A stretch of DNA of 64,000 bases from Mycolicibacterium sp. lyk4-40-TYG-92 (GTDB taxonomy: Bacteria; Actinomycetota; Actinomycetes; Mycobacteriales; Mycobacteriaceae). The stretch covers positions 186,001-250,000 of the forward strand of contig NZ_JARVRX010000011.1 in assembly GCF_030209435.1 (NCBI RefSeq), given 5' to 3'. Below the pieces are notes generated by a model. That model was not told the origin of the DNA, searched no databases, and saw only the letters and a list, made by a program, of their open reading frames with translations. The translations under genes and the position numbers were made by a program. Below, in pieces: positions 51,941-59,521 of this stretch; position 1 is the first letter of the stretch, and every line of letters begins with the position of its first letter.

Positions 51941-52100
51941 AAGGAGGTGGTCCGACAAATTGATTGATTCTTTGAGGACATGTGAGGTGGCTGCCCGCCA
52001 GTAGCGCCGGGTAATTCGTCCGAGCGCACTCGCGAATTCCCGCAGCCACCCGGCCCCCGAGCCTCCCGGTCTTGTCCAACCAGGAACCTTGGCTCGGGGG
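51941..52100 (+). ncRNA. Candidate structured RNA with extended anti-SD complement
   Basis: The first part is AAGGAGGTGGTCC (51941-51953), which pairs over 13 bases with the 16S rRNA 3' end if one G-U is allowed. A rod follows: GGTGGCTGC (51986-51994) with GCAGCCACC (52042-52050), inside it GGG/CCC, AATTCG/CGAATT and CGAG-CGCA-CTCG. Then comes a terminator-like stem CCCCCGAGCC (52054-52063) with GGCTCGGGGG (52091-52100). GTGAGGTGGCTG... could encode a 10-residue peptide. It lies after pabC and is convergent with the nitrobindin gene. It may be a stand-alone sRNA or a 3' UTR element. No known Rfam family is recognised by me. Confidence 0.55.
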
Positions 52101-52235
52101 TCGCCTCATGTCCGGGGGCGGTGCTCGCCGCCGCGAGTGCAACACCATGGCGATTTTCGGAGCTGGTTTCCGCCGCTTGGTTACCTTCGCGGCCGGCGGC
52201 GATCAGGATCAGTGCCGGCCGGCGTGTGTGCGGTC

Positions 52236-52261
52236 GTCGACGCGGACGTCCCCGCGTCGAC
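52236..52261 (-). terminator. Hairpin after the nitrobindin-like gene
   Basis: GTCGACGCGG and CCGCGTCGAC pair perfectly over ten bases around a six-base loop, 14 bases past the stop of the leftward gene. It has no T tract, as usual here. Confidence 0.6.
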
Positions 52262-52274
52262 CACTTGGCTGAGG

Positions 52275-52988
52275 TCAGCCGACGAAACGCGACAGCCGCG
52301 CGGACAGGTGCGGCGTCAGGCCGCCGTCGGCGTCGACGCGCTCCTCGACGTAGGCCAGGTCGCCGTTCTCGATGATCCCGTACAGCCGCTTCGCGCCGCC
52401 GACGAGCATGCCGGACTTGCTGCGGGCCAGGGCGTCGGTCGCCAGTTCCCAGGACGCGTGGTTCAGCGGGGTGCCGTAGAACAGCTCGACGTAGCCGGCC
52501 GAATGCGCCAGCAGCAGCTCGATGGCCTGCGACTCGTCCTGTCCGCGGGGATCGTTCGGGTCGTTCACGAACCGCCAGTAGCCGGTCTCGCGCAGCCCCG
52601 GGCCGGCGTAGTCGCCGTTCTCGTCGAGCCGCCAGGAGCGGGCGTCCCAGTTGAGATAGTCGCCGCCGTTGTGCGACACGATGATCTGCTGGCCGAACCG
52701 GTAGTCGCCGGCGGAATCGCGGCCTTCGCCCTCGCCGCGCCAGACGCCGACGAGCGGCAGCAGGGCGAGCAGGGCATCGTTGAAGTCCGCGCCTTCACGC
52801 AGATTGGCGGTGTCCGCGGGCAGCGGCAGGTCGTCGAACCCGGGCACGTTGCGCGCGGCCGTGGCCTTGGCGCGATCAGCCGCCGCGGCGATGGCACGGT
52901 CACCGGAACCGGCCAGCGCGCCGAGTTCGCCCAAGCCGTCCGAGGCCGAATCGCTCCTCGCTTGCGCGGGGTCCTGGTCGGACGTCAC
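52275..52988 (-). CDS. Nitrobindin / FABP-like heme-binding protein, 237 aa
   Basis: The C-terminal 160 residues form a beta-barrel beginning VGVWRGEGEG (the GxWxGxG signature) and including NGGDYLNWDARSW and the acidic EAIELLLAHSAGYVELF strand with the His expected to bind heme. This is the nitrobindin-like family (Rv0813c from memory, described as a heme protein that reacts with NO or peroxynitrite). The N-terminal 75 residues are Ala/Asp-rich. It starts at GTG 52988, overlapping the upstream small membrane gene stop. Confidence 0.85.
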   Translation of the reverse strand: MTSDQDPAQARSDSASDGLGELGALAGSGDRAIAAAADRAKATAARNVPGFDDLPLPADTANLREGADFNDALLALLPLVGVWRGEGEGRDSAGDYRFGQQIIVSHNGGDYLNWDARSWRLDENGDYAGPGLRETGYWRFVNDPNDPRGQDESQAIELLLAHSAGYVELFYGTPLNHASWELATDALARSKSGMLVGGAKRLYGIIENGDLAYVEERVDADGGLTPHLSARLSRFVG

Positions 52989-53083
52989 GACTCGTCGGTG
53001 ATCAGGCGGTACAGCGCGTACAGCGCGAACCAGGTGATGGCCAGCGTGGCCGCGACCAGCAGGATCTCGAAGAAAAGCACCAC
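52985..53083 (-). CDS. Small membrane protein, about 32 aa
   Basis: The frame VVLFFEILLVAATLAITWFALYALYRLITDES ends at TGA 52985 overlapping the GTG of the nitrobindin gene. A GTG at 53083 gives 32 residues made of one membrane helix and a short LYRLITDES tail. TAACCT sits about eight bases upstream, suggesting a leaderless start; longer starts are possible. The coupling suggests a real gene that anchors or helps its partner. Confidence 0.55.
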   Translation of the reverse strand: MVLFFEILLVAATLAITWFALYALYRLITDES

Positions 53084-53144
53084 GGACAGACAGGTTACTA
53101 GGGATGCCGGTGTGACGTGCGCCGCACCGGCCCCTGACATGCGA

Positions 53145-53202
53145 CGAGCGGCCGCATTTGTACGTCCGGACACGGTGTGTCGGGTACAAACACGGCCGCT
53201 CG
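53145..53202. repeat. Dispersed GCGAGCGGCCG palindrome, second locus
   Basis: CGAGCGGCCG-CA-TTTGTAC pairs with GTACAAA-CA-CGGCCGCTCG, the same arms as at 33336-33393. It fills the gap before sseC. Confidence 0.78.
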
Positions 53203-53227
53203 CGGCCAGAGAGTGGAGCGCCGGCTC

Positions 53228-53530
53228 CTAAGCGACCTTGACGTCGACCTCGTGGATGCCGGCACCGGTCGGCGCCACCACGGCGTCGCCGTTGCCGACC
53301 TTGGACAGCGCACGCAGCGTCCAGGTGCCGGGCGCGGCGAAGAACCGGAAGTCACCCGTGGCCGACGCGACGACCTCGGCGGTGAACTCGTCGGTGCTGT
53401 CCAGCAGCCGCACGAACGCGCCACCGACCGGCTGGCCCGAGCCGTCGACGACGCGGCCGGTGATAACGGTTTCCTTCTCCAGATCAACGCTGGCCGGCAG
53501 CGTCAGGCCTTGCTTGGGTGCAGAGCACAT
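53228..53530 (-). CDS. sseC: SseC, DUF1416 protein
   Basis: The 100-residue protein matches M. tuberculosis SseC almost throughout: MCSAPKQGLTLPASVDLE, GRVVDGSGQPVGGAFVRLLD, ASATGDFRFFAAPG and IHEVDVKV. It is an Ig/CarboxypepD-regulatory-like beta sandwich of unknown role, always beside the CysA-type sulfurtransferase. Its start follows the cysA stop directly. Confidence 0.92.
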   Translation of the reverse strand: MCSAPKQGLTLPASVDLEKETVITGRVVDGSGQPVGGAFVRLLDSTDEFTAEVVASATGDFRFFAAPGTWTLRALSKVGNGDAVVAPTGAGIHEVDVKVA

Positions 53531-53531
53531 A

Positions 53532-54368
53532 TCAGTTTCCCAACTCGATCGGGGCACCCACCAGGGAGCCGTATTCGGTCCAACTGCCGTCGTAGTTCTT
53601 TACATTCCGGTGGCCCAGCAGTTCCTGCAGCACGAACCAGGTGTGCGACGAACGCTCACCGATGCGGCAGTAGGCGATGGTCTCCTTCTCGCCGTCAAGG
53701 CCGGCGTCGGCGTAAATCTTGGCCAGCTCCTCGTCGGTCTTGAAGGTGCCGTCGTCGTTGGCGGCCCGGCTCCACGGCACGTTGATGGCGCTCGGCACGT
53801 GGCCGGGGCGCTGGCTCTGCTCCTGCGGGAGGTGCGCCGGCGCCAGAATCTTGCCGGAGAACTCGTCGGGCGAGCGCACGTCGACCAGGTTCTTGGTGTT
53901 GATCGCGGCGATCACCTCGTCGCGGAATGCGCGGATGCTGTTGTCGATCGGCTTGGCCTCGTACGAGGTCGCCGGGCGGACGGTGGCGTCCTTGACCAGT
54001 GGGCGGTCGTCGAGCTCCCAGCGCTTGCGGCCACCGTCGAGCAGCTTGACGTCGTCATGCCCGTACAGCTTGAAGTACCAGTAGGCGTAGGCCGCGAACC
54101 AGTTGTTGTTGCCGCCGTACAGGACGACGGTGTCGTCGTTGCTGATTCCCTTGTCGGACAACAGCTTCGAGAACTGCTGCTGGTCGACGAAGTCACGCTT
54201 GACCGAGTCCTGCAGATCATCGCGCCAATCCAGCTTGACGGCGCCGGGGATGTGCCCCTCGTCGTCGTAGGCGCTGGTGTTCTCGTCGACCTCGACGAAC
54301 ACCACGCCGGCGGTGTCGAGGTTGTTCTCGGCCCATTCGGTCGAGACCAGGACGTCGGAACGTGCCAT
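53532..54368 (-). CDS. cysA: Thiosulfate sulfurtransferase (rhodanese) CysA-type
   Basis: Two rhodanese domains in 278 residues; the active-site loop YCRIGERSSHTW has the catalytic Cys at about 234. The N-terminal domain has VLYGGNNNWFAAYAYWYFKLYG, and the linker region SQRPGHVPSAINVPW is typical. It transfers sulfane sulfur from thiosulfate; mycobacterial annotation calls it CysA2/CysA3. It is downstream of the DUF4395 gene and a poly-Cys leader, so it probably belongs to a cysteine-responsive operon. Confidence 0.93.
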   Translation of the reverse strand: MARSDVLVSTEWAENNLDTAGVVFVEVDENTSAYDDEGHIPGAVKLDWRDDLQDSVKRDFVDQQQFSKLLSDKGISNDDTVVLYGGNNNWFAAYAYWYFKLYGHDDVKLLDGGRKRWELDDRPLVKDATVRPATSYEAKPIDNSIRAFRDEVIAAINTKNLVDVRSPDEFSGKILAPAHLPQEQSQRPGHVPSAINVPWSRAANDDGTFKTDEELAKIYADAGLDGEKETIAYCRIGERSSHTWFVLQELLGHRNVKNYDGSWTEYGSLVGAPIELGN

Positions 54369-54406
54369 GTACGAATTCCTTTCGGTTGCTTTTGAGCTCT
54401 GGCAGG

Positions 54407-54874
54407 TCAGGCGGCGGGGGCCGCGGTGCGGCGCAGCCGCGCCACCAGGGGATAGATCTGGCAGCCCAGGCAGATGCCGAAGGCAGCGTTGAGGAAGGCG
54501 GCGATCAACGCGAACGCGGTGGCACCGAGTCCCAGCGCGGTGATACCCGTCGCGAAGCCGACGAATCCGGCGATCGCGAACAGCAGCCCGACGAGTTGGG
54601 CGAACTTCAGCGGCGCGACGGGTTCCTTCTCGGTCACCGGACCCAGCCGCGGCGCGATGAAGGTGGCGAAGATCCGGCCGTAGGGGTGCTTGCGCGGCCC
54701 GCCGATGGCGCCGATCGCGAACACCACGGCCTGCACGCCGAGAATGACGGCCGCGGCGGTCGGGCTCGCAGCCGACGCCAGCAGCGCAGCGACCAGTACG
54801 CCGGTGGTGACCCAGGCCGCGAAGCGGGGGCCACGCACGTCGACCTGCGGGGTTTCGATGGAATTGTCTGACAT
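54407..54874 (-). CDS. DUF4395 membrane protein with CxxC
   Basis: The 155-residue protein has about four membrane helices. The C-terminal GICLGCQIYPL holds a CxxC, likely redox-active. DUF4395 proteins are found with rhodanese and thioredoxin genes, suggesting sulfur or persulfide handling at the membrane. Its ribosome site AGGAG at 54882-54886 is complementary to the poly-Cys codons of the leader peptide. It is the first structural gene of the operon. Confidence 0.88.
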   Translation of the reverse strand: MSDNSIETPQVDVRGPRFAAWVTTGVLVAALLASAASPTAAAVILGVQAVVFAIGAIGGPRKHPYGRIFATFIAPRLGPVTEKEPVAPLKFAQLVGLLFAIAGFVGFATGITALGLGATAFALIAAFLNAAFGICLGCQIYPLVARLRRTAAPAA

Positions 54875-54975
54875 GGGAAAGCTCCTGTTGTTAATGGGAG
54901 GCGGCCGCAGGGTCTGATTCGCGGCCCGCCGCGGAAAGCTGCTCGGAGCGCAACACGAAACGACGGCGCGGCTAC
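54875..54975 (-). promoter_or_regulatory. Cysteine-responsive attenuation region
   Basis: On the transcript, CTGTTGTT of the Cys codons (54990-54997) can pair with AACAACAG (54892-54885), which overlaps the AGGAG ribosome site of the DUF4395 gene. If ribosomes translate the Cys tract quickly, the helix can form and hide the ribosome site; if they stall for lack of Cys-tRNA, the site stays free. This fits the published model for such leaders. The pairing is seen in the sequence; the control is inferred. Confidence 0.75.
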
Positions 54976-55068
54976 TCAGCAGCTACAACAACAACAGCAA
55001 CAACCCGCAACGCGGCACAGATCTACTGCGCGACGCTTGGTGAGCAGGAGCTCGCGGGGGGCTAACAC
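54976..55068 (-). CDS. Poly-cysteine leader peptide (attenuator ORF), 30 aa
   Basis: A GTG at 55068 starts MLAPRELLLTKRRAVDLCRVAG followed by CCCCCC-S-C and TGA at 54976. The LLLTKRRAVDLCRVAG core and the Cys tract are the known leaderless Cys-rich small ORF of mycobacteria that acts as a cysteine-responsive attenuator of a DUF4395/sulfurtransferase operon. TAAGCT (55081-55076) lies seven bases before the GTG, the position expected for a leaderless transcript. The Cys codons contain CTGTTGTT, complementary to AACAACAG upstream of the next gene. Confidence 0.92.
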   Translation of the reverse strand: MLAPRELLLTKRRAVDLCRVAGCCCCCCSC

Positions 55069-55075
55069 GGCAGAC

Positions 55076-55081
55076 AGCTTA
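55076..55081 (-). promoter_or_regulatory. -10 element of the leaderless leader transcript
   Basis: TAAGCT reads on the minus strand seven bases before the leader GTG at 55068, fitting the TANNNT consensus and a transcript that begins with the start codon. Confidence 0.6.
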
Positions 55082-55097
55082 CCCAACAACGGGGTGC

Positions 55098-55523
55098 TCA
55101 AGCCAACAGCGGTAGCAGGGCCTCGCGCAGATCAGCGGATTTCGGGACCCCCGCGGTGCGGTACCGCTGCTGCCCCGAGGCGTCGAAGATGAACGTCGTC
55201 GGCAACGAGAGCACCGACAGGCGTCGGGCCGCAACGGGATTGGCGTCGAGGTCCAGCTCGACGTGCGCGACCCCGAGGTCGTCACACACCTGGTCGACGA
55301 CGCGGCGGACGGCCGCGCAGGGTCCGCACCACGTTGCGCTGAAATGCACGACGGTCGGGCCGGTGGTGGACAGGCCGAGATCGGAGTTGTCGTTTTCGGC
55401 GGACGGTTCGGCCGGCGCCACTTCCCTCATCAGGCCCGCGCGCAGCGTCAGCAGGCGGCCGATGATGTAGGCGATCCCGAGTGCGGCGACCAGGACCGTC
55501 AGCACCACAACTGTGGAGTTCAT
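55098..55523 (-). CDS. thiX: Thioredoxin-like protein ThiX
   Basis: One N-terminal membrane helix (about 5-24), then a thioredoxin fold with active site ATWCGPC (Cys66, Cys69) and cis-Pro LSLPTTF. It should face the cytoplasm or the outside depending on orientation; the positive residues after the helix suggest the outside is the thioredoxin side only if the N-terminus is in. It is upstream of the Cys leader with its own start, and overlaps the lmeA stop by four bases. Mycobacterial annotation uses thiX (Rv0816c). Confidence 0.87.
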   Translation of the reverse strand: MNSTVVVLTVLVAALGIAYIIGRLLTLRAGLMREVAPAEPSAENDNSDLGLSTTGPTVVHFSATWCGPCAAVRRVVDQVCDDLGVAHVELDLDANPVAARRLSVLSLPTTFIFDASGQQRYRTAGVPKSADLREALLPLLA

Positions 55524-56317
55524 GATTGTCTGAACCCATCCAGCGGCACGGTTACTCCCGTCGCGATGCCTTCGATGATCACGTCGGAGCCGCGCGCCCC
55601 CTCGCTGGTCGGGGTCAGCCCGAACGGCAGCTTCATTCCCGGCATCGTGGTGGAGAACGCGCGCAGGACCGCGGGCTTCTTGTCGTCGGGCACCGGCTCT
55701 TCGGCGGTGCCCGGGCCGGTGAGCACCTCGGTGGCGGTGAAAACCAGGTTCGTGTGGTCGGCACCGGTGATGGACAGGTCCACCGAGACGCTGACGCGCT
55801 TGTTGAGGCCGGCGGCGGTCGGGGTCCCGGTGAACACCAGGCCGTGGTTCTCGGAGATGCCGGATTCGGTGGTGCCGCCGGTGGCGTCGTTCGAATCATT
55901 GGTGGGGGCTTCCACCAACAGGTCCTTGATGCCCATGAAGCGGCCGACATGGGTCGAGTCGACGATGATGCGGCTTTCCAGCTTCGCCGCGGTCAATTTG
56001 GCGTCGGGTCCGATCAGCCAGGACTTGGGAGTTGCGACCATGTCGTACAAGGTGGCCTCGATGGAAGCCTTCCCCACGACGGGGTGCGCGACGGCGGCCG
56101 CCTTGACCTCGACCTGCTGGTAGCGGCCCCGTGCCGCCTGGGTGCCGAAGGGGAATCCGAGGATCGACACCCACGGGTCGAAGTGCAGGTGGGCCGCGGT
56201 CCGGACGCTGCGGGCCATGCGGTATTCGGCGAAGATGGCAAAGCCGAAATCGGTGCCGACGACCGCGAGGATCAGCACGGCCGCTGGGATCAGCAGCCGC
56301 TTCAGCACCGTACGCAT
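55520..56317 (-). CDS. lmeA: LmeA, DUF2993 lipid-binding cell-envelope protein
   Basis: The 265-residue protein has an N-terminal anchor helix (LLIPAAVLILAVVGTDFGFAIF), then the DUF2993 tubular lipid-binding domain. It is the LmeA protein, reported in M. smegmatis to bind phospholipids in the periplasm and to be needed for mannan elongation of lipomannan and lipoarabinomannan. It diverges from glnR and is followed by thiX. Confidence 0.9.
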   Translation of the reverse strand: MRTVLKRLLIPAAVLILAVVGTDFGFAIFAEYRMARSVRTAAHLHFDPWVSILGFPFGTQAARGRYQQVEVKAAAVAHPVVGKASIEATLYDMVATPKSWLIGPDAKLTAAKLESRIIVDSTHVGRFMGIKDLLVEAPTNDSNDATGGTTESGISENHGLVFTGTPTAAGLNKRVSVSVDLSITGADHTNLVFTATEVLTGPGTAEEPVPDDKKPAVLRAFSTTMPGMKLPFGLTPTSEGARGSDVIIEGIATGVTVPLDGFRQS

Positions 56318-56526
56318 CCGGACATTCTGGCGTACGCCCAGCCGCGTGACGTCGCGACCGGCCGTTCAAAGCCGCTAAATCGCAGGTGGCAAGCTATCGT
56401 TAGGTCATCGTTGGCCGGTAACGGTCACGTGTCAGCCATGATTCTCCGGGGTTGAATCGGATTGAACCGCGACAGCGTCGTCGCCGGGGACGGTCCGGTG
56501 CGGCCCCGGACGCACTGGAGGACCCG

Positions 56527-57303
56527 TTGGATCTTCTGCTACTGACCGTCGACCCGCACCCGGAGTCTGTACTCCCGGCGCTGGCGCTACTGCCGCACAG
56601 CGTGCGGCCGGCACCCTCCGAGGTGTCGTCGTTGCTGGAAGCCGGCAACGCCGATGTGGCGATCGTCGACGCACGCACTGATCTCGCGGCCGCCCGCGGA
56701 CTCTGTCGTCTGCTGGGCAGCACCGGCGCGTCCGTGCCCGTGGTGGCCGTGGTCAACGAAGGCGGCCTGGTGGCCGTCAACGTCGAGTGGGGCATCGACG
56801 AAATCCTGCTGCCCGGCACCGGCCCGGCCGAGATCGACGCCCGGCTGCGGCTGCTGGTGGGACGCCGCAACGGTGTCGCCGACCAGCAGAGCGCCGGCAA
56901 GATCACGCTCGGCGAACTCGTCATCGACGAGGGCACCTACACCGCCCGGCTGCGGGGCAAGCCCCTGGACCTGACTTATAAGGAATTCGAGTTACTGAAG
57001 TATCTGGCGCAGCACGCCGGCCGGGTGTTCACCCGCGCCCAGCTGCTCCAGGAGGTGTGGGGCTACGACTTCTTCGGCGGCACCCGCACCGTCGACGTGC
57101 ACGTCCGGCGCCTGCGCGCCAAGCTCGGCCCCGACTATGAATCGCTGATCGGCACCGTCCGCAACGTCGGTTACAAGGCCGTTCGGCCCGCGCGCGGCCG
57201 CACCAACGGTGCCGCCGAGGCGGTCGACGACATCGACGACGATGACGACGGCGACACCGGTGACGTCGAGAACGGCGCCCGGCAGACCCTGCCCGCGCAG
57301 TGA
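56527..57303 (+). CDS. glnR: Nitrogen regulator GlnR
   Basis: The 258-residue OmpR-type protein has a receiver-like domain lacking the usual acidic pocket (atypical, no cognate kinase) and a winged helix LTYKEFELLKYLAQHAGRVFTRAQLL...RTVDVHVRRLRAKLG. It controls nitrogen genes in actinobacteria. I chose the TTG at 56527 because GGAGG lies four bases upstream and because M. tuberculosis GlnR starts at the same place (MELLLLT...). The tail is very acidic. It overlaps mshD by four bases. Confidence 0.93.
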   Translation: MDLLLLTVDPHPESVLPALALLPHSVRPAPSEVSSLLEAGNADVAIVDARTDLAAARGLCRLLGSTGASVPVVAVVNEGGLVAVNVEWGIDEILLPGTGPAEIDARLRLLVGRRNGVADQQSAGKITLGELVIDEGTYTARLRGKPLDLTYKEFELLKYLAQHAGRVFTRAQLLQEVWGYDFFGGTRTVDVHVRRLRAKLGPDYESLIGTVRNVGYKAVRPARGRTNGAAEAVDDIDDDDDGDTGDVENGARQTLPAQ

Positions 57304-58190
57304 CGGAACTGACGTGGCACACCGCGCTGAGTGCTGCCGACCAGACCGCCATCCGTGAACTCGTCGCGGCGGCAACCGCCGCCGACGGCGTCGCCCCCGT
57401 CGGCGACCAGGTGCTGCGCGAACTCCCGCTGGACCGCACCCGGCACCTGCTGGCACGTGCCTCGGGCGCGTTGGTCGGCTATCTGAATCTCGCGCCCGAC
57501 ATGGCCGAGGCCGTCGTCGCCGTCGACGCGCGGCGGCAGGGAATCGGCAGCGAACTCATCCGCACCGGCCTGGCCGCCGGTGGCCCGGCCACCCGAATCT
57601 GGGCGCACGGCAACCTCGATGCCGCGCGGGCCACCGCCGCCGCGCTCGGTCTGACCGCGGTGCGCGAACTCTGGCAGATGCGCCGCTCGCTGGCTGCGCT
57701 GCCTCCTCTGACCCAGGTACCGGGCGTTCGGCTGACCACATATCCGGGACCCGAAGTCGACGCCGAACTGCTGCGCGTCAACAACGCGGCGTTCCACTGG
57801 CACCCCGAACAGGGCGGCTGGACGCAGGCCGAGGTGGACGAGCGCCGGGGGGAGTCGTGGTTCGACCCGGCCGGGCTGTTCCTGGCGTATGACGCCGCCG
57901 ACACCGCCGGCGAGCGGTTGCTCGGCTTCCACTGGACGAAAATTCACCCAGGTTCCGGCCTGGGTGAGGTGTACATCGTCGGGGTGGGCCCGGACGCGCA
58001 GGGCCGTGGCCTCGGTGCGTTGCTGACGCTGGCCGGTCTGCACTATCTGGCCGACCGGCTGGGGCCGGACGGGACCGTACTGCTGTATGTCGAGGCAGAC
58101 AACACCGCGGCGGTGAAAACCTACCGACGGCTGGGGTTCGAGTTGTACAGCGCCGACGTCGCCTACGCCGAAGCCCCAACCGTTAGCTGA
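57300..58190 (+). CDS. mshD: Mycothiol synthase MshD
   Basis: Two tandem GNAT acetyltransferase folds in 296 residues; the active C-terminal domain has VGVGPDAQGRGLGALLTLAGLHYL at about 223-246 and TVLLYVEADNTAAVKTYRRLGF at about 260-281. It acetylates Cys-GlcN-Ins with acetyl-CoA, the last step of mycothiol synthesis. GTG start, coupled to glnR. From memory Rv0819. Confidence 0.93.
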   Translation: MTELTWHTALSAADQTAIRELVAAATAADGVAPVGDQVLRELPLDRTRHLLARASGALVGYLNLAPDMAEAVVAVDARRQGIGSELIRTGLAAGGPATRIWAHGNLDAARATAAALGLTAVRELWQMRRSLAALPPLTQVPGVRLTTYPGPEVDAELLRVNNAAFHWHPEQGGWTQAEVDERRGESWFDPAGLFLAYDAADTAGERLLGFHWTKIHPGSGLGEVYIVGVGPDAQGRGLGALLTLAGLHYLADRLGPDGTVLLYVEADNTAAVKTYRRLGFELYSADVAYAEAPTVS

Positions 58191-58222
58191 ATCAGCGAGT
58201 TGGCTGAAAAGTCCCTGACCGT

Positions 58223-58240
58223 GTTCACCCGGTGTTCATT
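58223..58240 (+). promoter_or_regulatory. RegX3-type Pho box upstream of pstS
   Basis: GTTCACC-CGGT-GTTCATT is a direct repeat with four-base spacing, the pattern of SenX3-RegX3 binding sites in mycobacterial phosphate promoters. It lies 99 bases before the pstS start. Phosphate-starvation induction is expected. Confidence 0.7.
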
Positions 58241-58339
58241 CGGCATCAGGAATACGTCCACCACGGCCGCATACGTTGCGCGGGAGTCGGAAGCCGACCC
58301 TTGAAAGCCGACCATCGGCCGACACCGAAAGTAGGACCC

Positions 58340-59449
58340 GTGAAGTTCACCAGCATCGGTAAAGCATTCGTCGTCACCGCAGCGGCCGCATCGCTTGCCG
58401 TCGGTATGACCGCATGTGGCAACGACAACAAGTCCGGCACCGCGTCGTCGTCCGGTTCCGCCTCGGCTGATTGCGGCGGCAAGAACGCGCTGACCGCCGA
58501 GGGCTCGACCGCGCAGCAGAATGCGATCGCCGAGTTCAACAAGGCTTGGGGCCAGGTCTGCTCGGGCAAGAACCTGTCCTACAACGGCACCGGCTCGGGT
58601 GCCGGCCGCCAGCAGTTCATCGCCAAGCAGGTCGACTTCGCCGGTTCCGACTCGGCGCTGGCCAAGGAGCAGATCGAGAAGGCAGCCGAGCGCTGCGGTG
58701 GCAACCCGGCGTGGAACCTGCCGCTGGTCTTCGGCCCCGTCGCCCTGGCCTACCACCTCGAGGGCGTGAGCAAGCTGGTCATCAACGCCGACGTGCTGGC
58801 CAAGATCTTCCAGGGCGAGATCAAGAAGTGGAACGACCCGGCCATCGCCGCGCTGAACGCCGGCACCACGCTGCCCGACACCGACATCAAGCCGGTCTAC
58901 CGTTCGGACTCGTCGGGCACCACCGACAACTTCCAGAAGTACCTGTCCGCCGCGGCTCCCGACACCTGGAAGAAGGGCGCCGGCAGCGAGTTCCAGGGCG
59001 GCGCCGGTGAGGGCGCGCAGAAGTCGGCCGGCGTCGTGCAGGCCGTCCAGGCCACCCCGGGCGCCATCGGCTACGTGGAGAAGAGCCCGGCCGCGGCCGC
59101 CGGACTGCCGTTCGCGCAGATCGACACCGGTTCGGGCGCAGTCGAACTGACCGACGACAACGCCAAGAAGGCCATTGCCTCCGCCAAGTTCGCCAAGGAC
59201 GGCAACGACCTGGCCCTCGACCTGAAGTCGCTGTACTCGACCAAGGAAGCCGGCGCCTACCCGCTGGTGCTGGCCACCTACGAGATCGTCTGCTCCAAGG
59301 GCTACGACGCCGACACCGCCGCCGCGGTGAAGTCGTTCCTGAAGGTCGCCGCCAACCAGGGTCAGGCCAACCTGTCGAAGGCGGGCTACATCCCGCTGCC
59401 CGACGCCTTCAAGTCGCGTCTGCTGCAGTCCGTCGACGCAATCGCTTAA
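58340..59449 (+). CDS. pstS: Phosphate-binding lipoprotein PstS
   Basis: The 369-residue protein has a lipoprotein signal: KFTSIGKAFVVTAAAASLAVGMTAC with lipidated Cys near 26. The mature domain has phosphate motifs AEGSTAQQNAI, GTGSGAGRQQF and RSDSSGTTDNF, each donating ligands to a phosphate. It feeds the PstCAB transporter encoded downstream. It starts with GTG. A perfect 14-base-arm hairpin follows and likely gives excess pstS mRNA over pstC. Confidence 0.95.
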   Translation: MKFTSIGKAFVVTAAAASLAVGMTACGNDNKSGTASSSGSASADCGGKNALTAEGSTAQQNAIAEFNKAWGQVCSGKNLSYNGTGSGAGRQQFIAKQVDFAGSDSALAKEQIEKAAERCGGNPAWNLPLVFGPVALAYHLEGVSKLVINADVLAKIFQGEIKKWNDPAIAALNAGTTLPDTDIKPVYRSDSSGTTDNFQKYLSAAAPDTWKKGAGSEFQGGAGEGAQKSAGVVQAVQATPGAIGYVEKSPAAAAGLPFAQIDTGSGAVELTDDNAKKAIASAKFAKDGNDLALDLKSLYSTKEAGAYPLVLATYEIVCSKGYDADTAAAVKSFLKVAANQGQANLSKAGYIPLPDAFKSRLLQSVDAIA

Positions 59450-59460
59450 GTAGCGCTGGC

Positions 59461-59496
59461 GCTCCGGTTCCATCGCAGCGAGGATGGAACCGGAGC
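59461..59496 (+). terminator. Hairpin between pstS and pstC
   Basis: GCTCCGGTTCCATC and GATGGAACCGGAGC pair perfectly over 14 bases with an eight-base loop, between the pstS stop and the pstC ATG. It can attenuate or stabilise so that the binding protein is made in excess over the transporter. Confidence 0.7.
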
Positions 59497-59521
59497 CCAC
59501 GATCGTTAGGTTCCTGACAGG

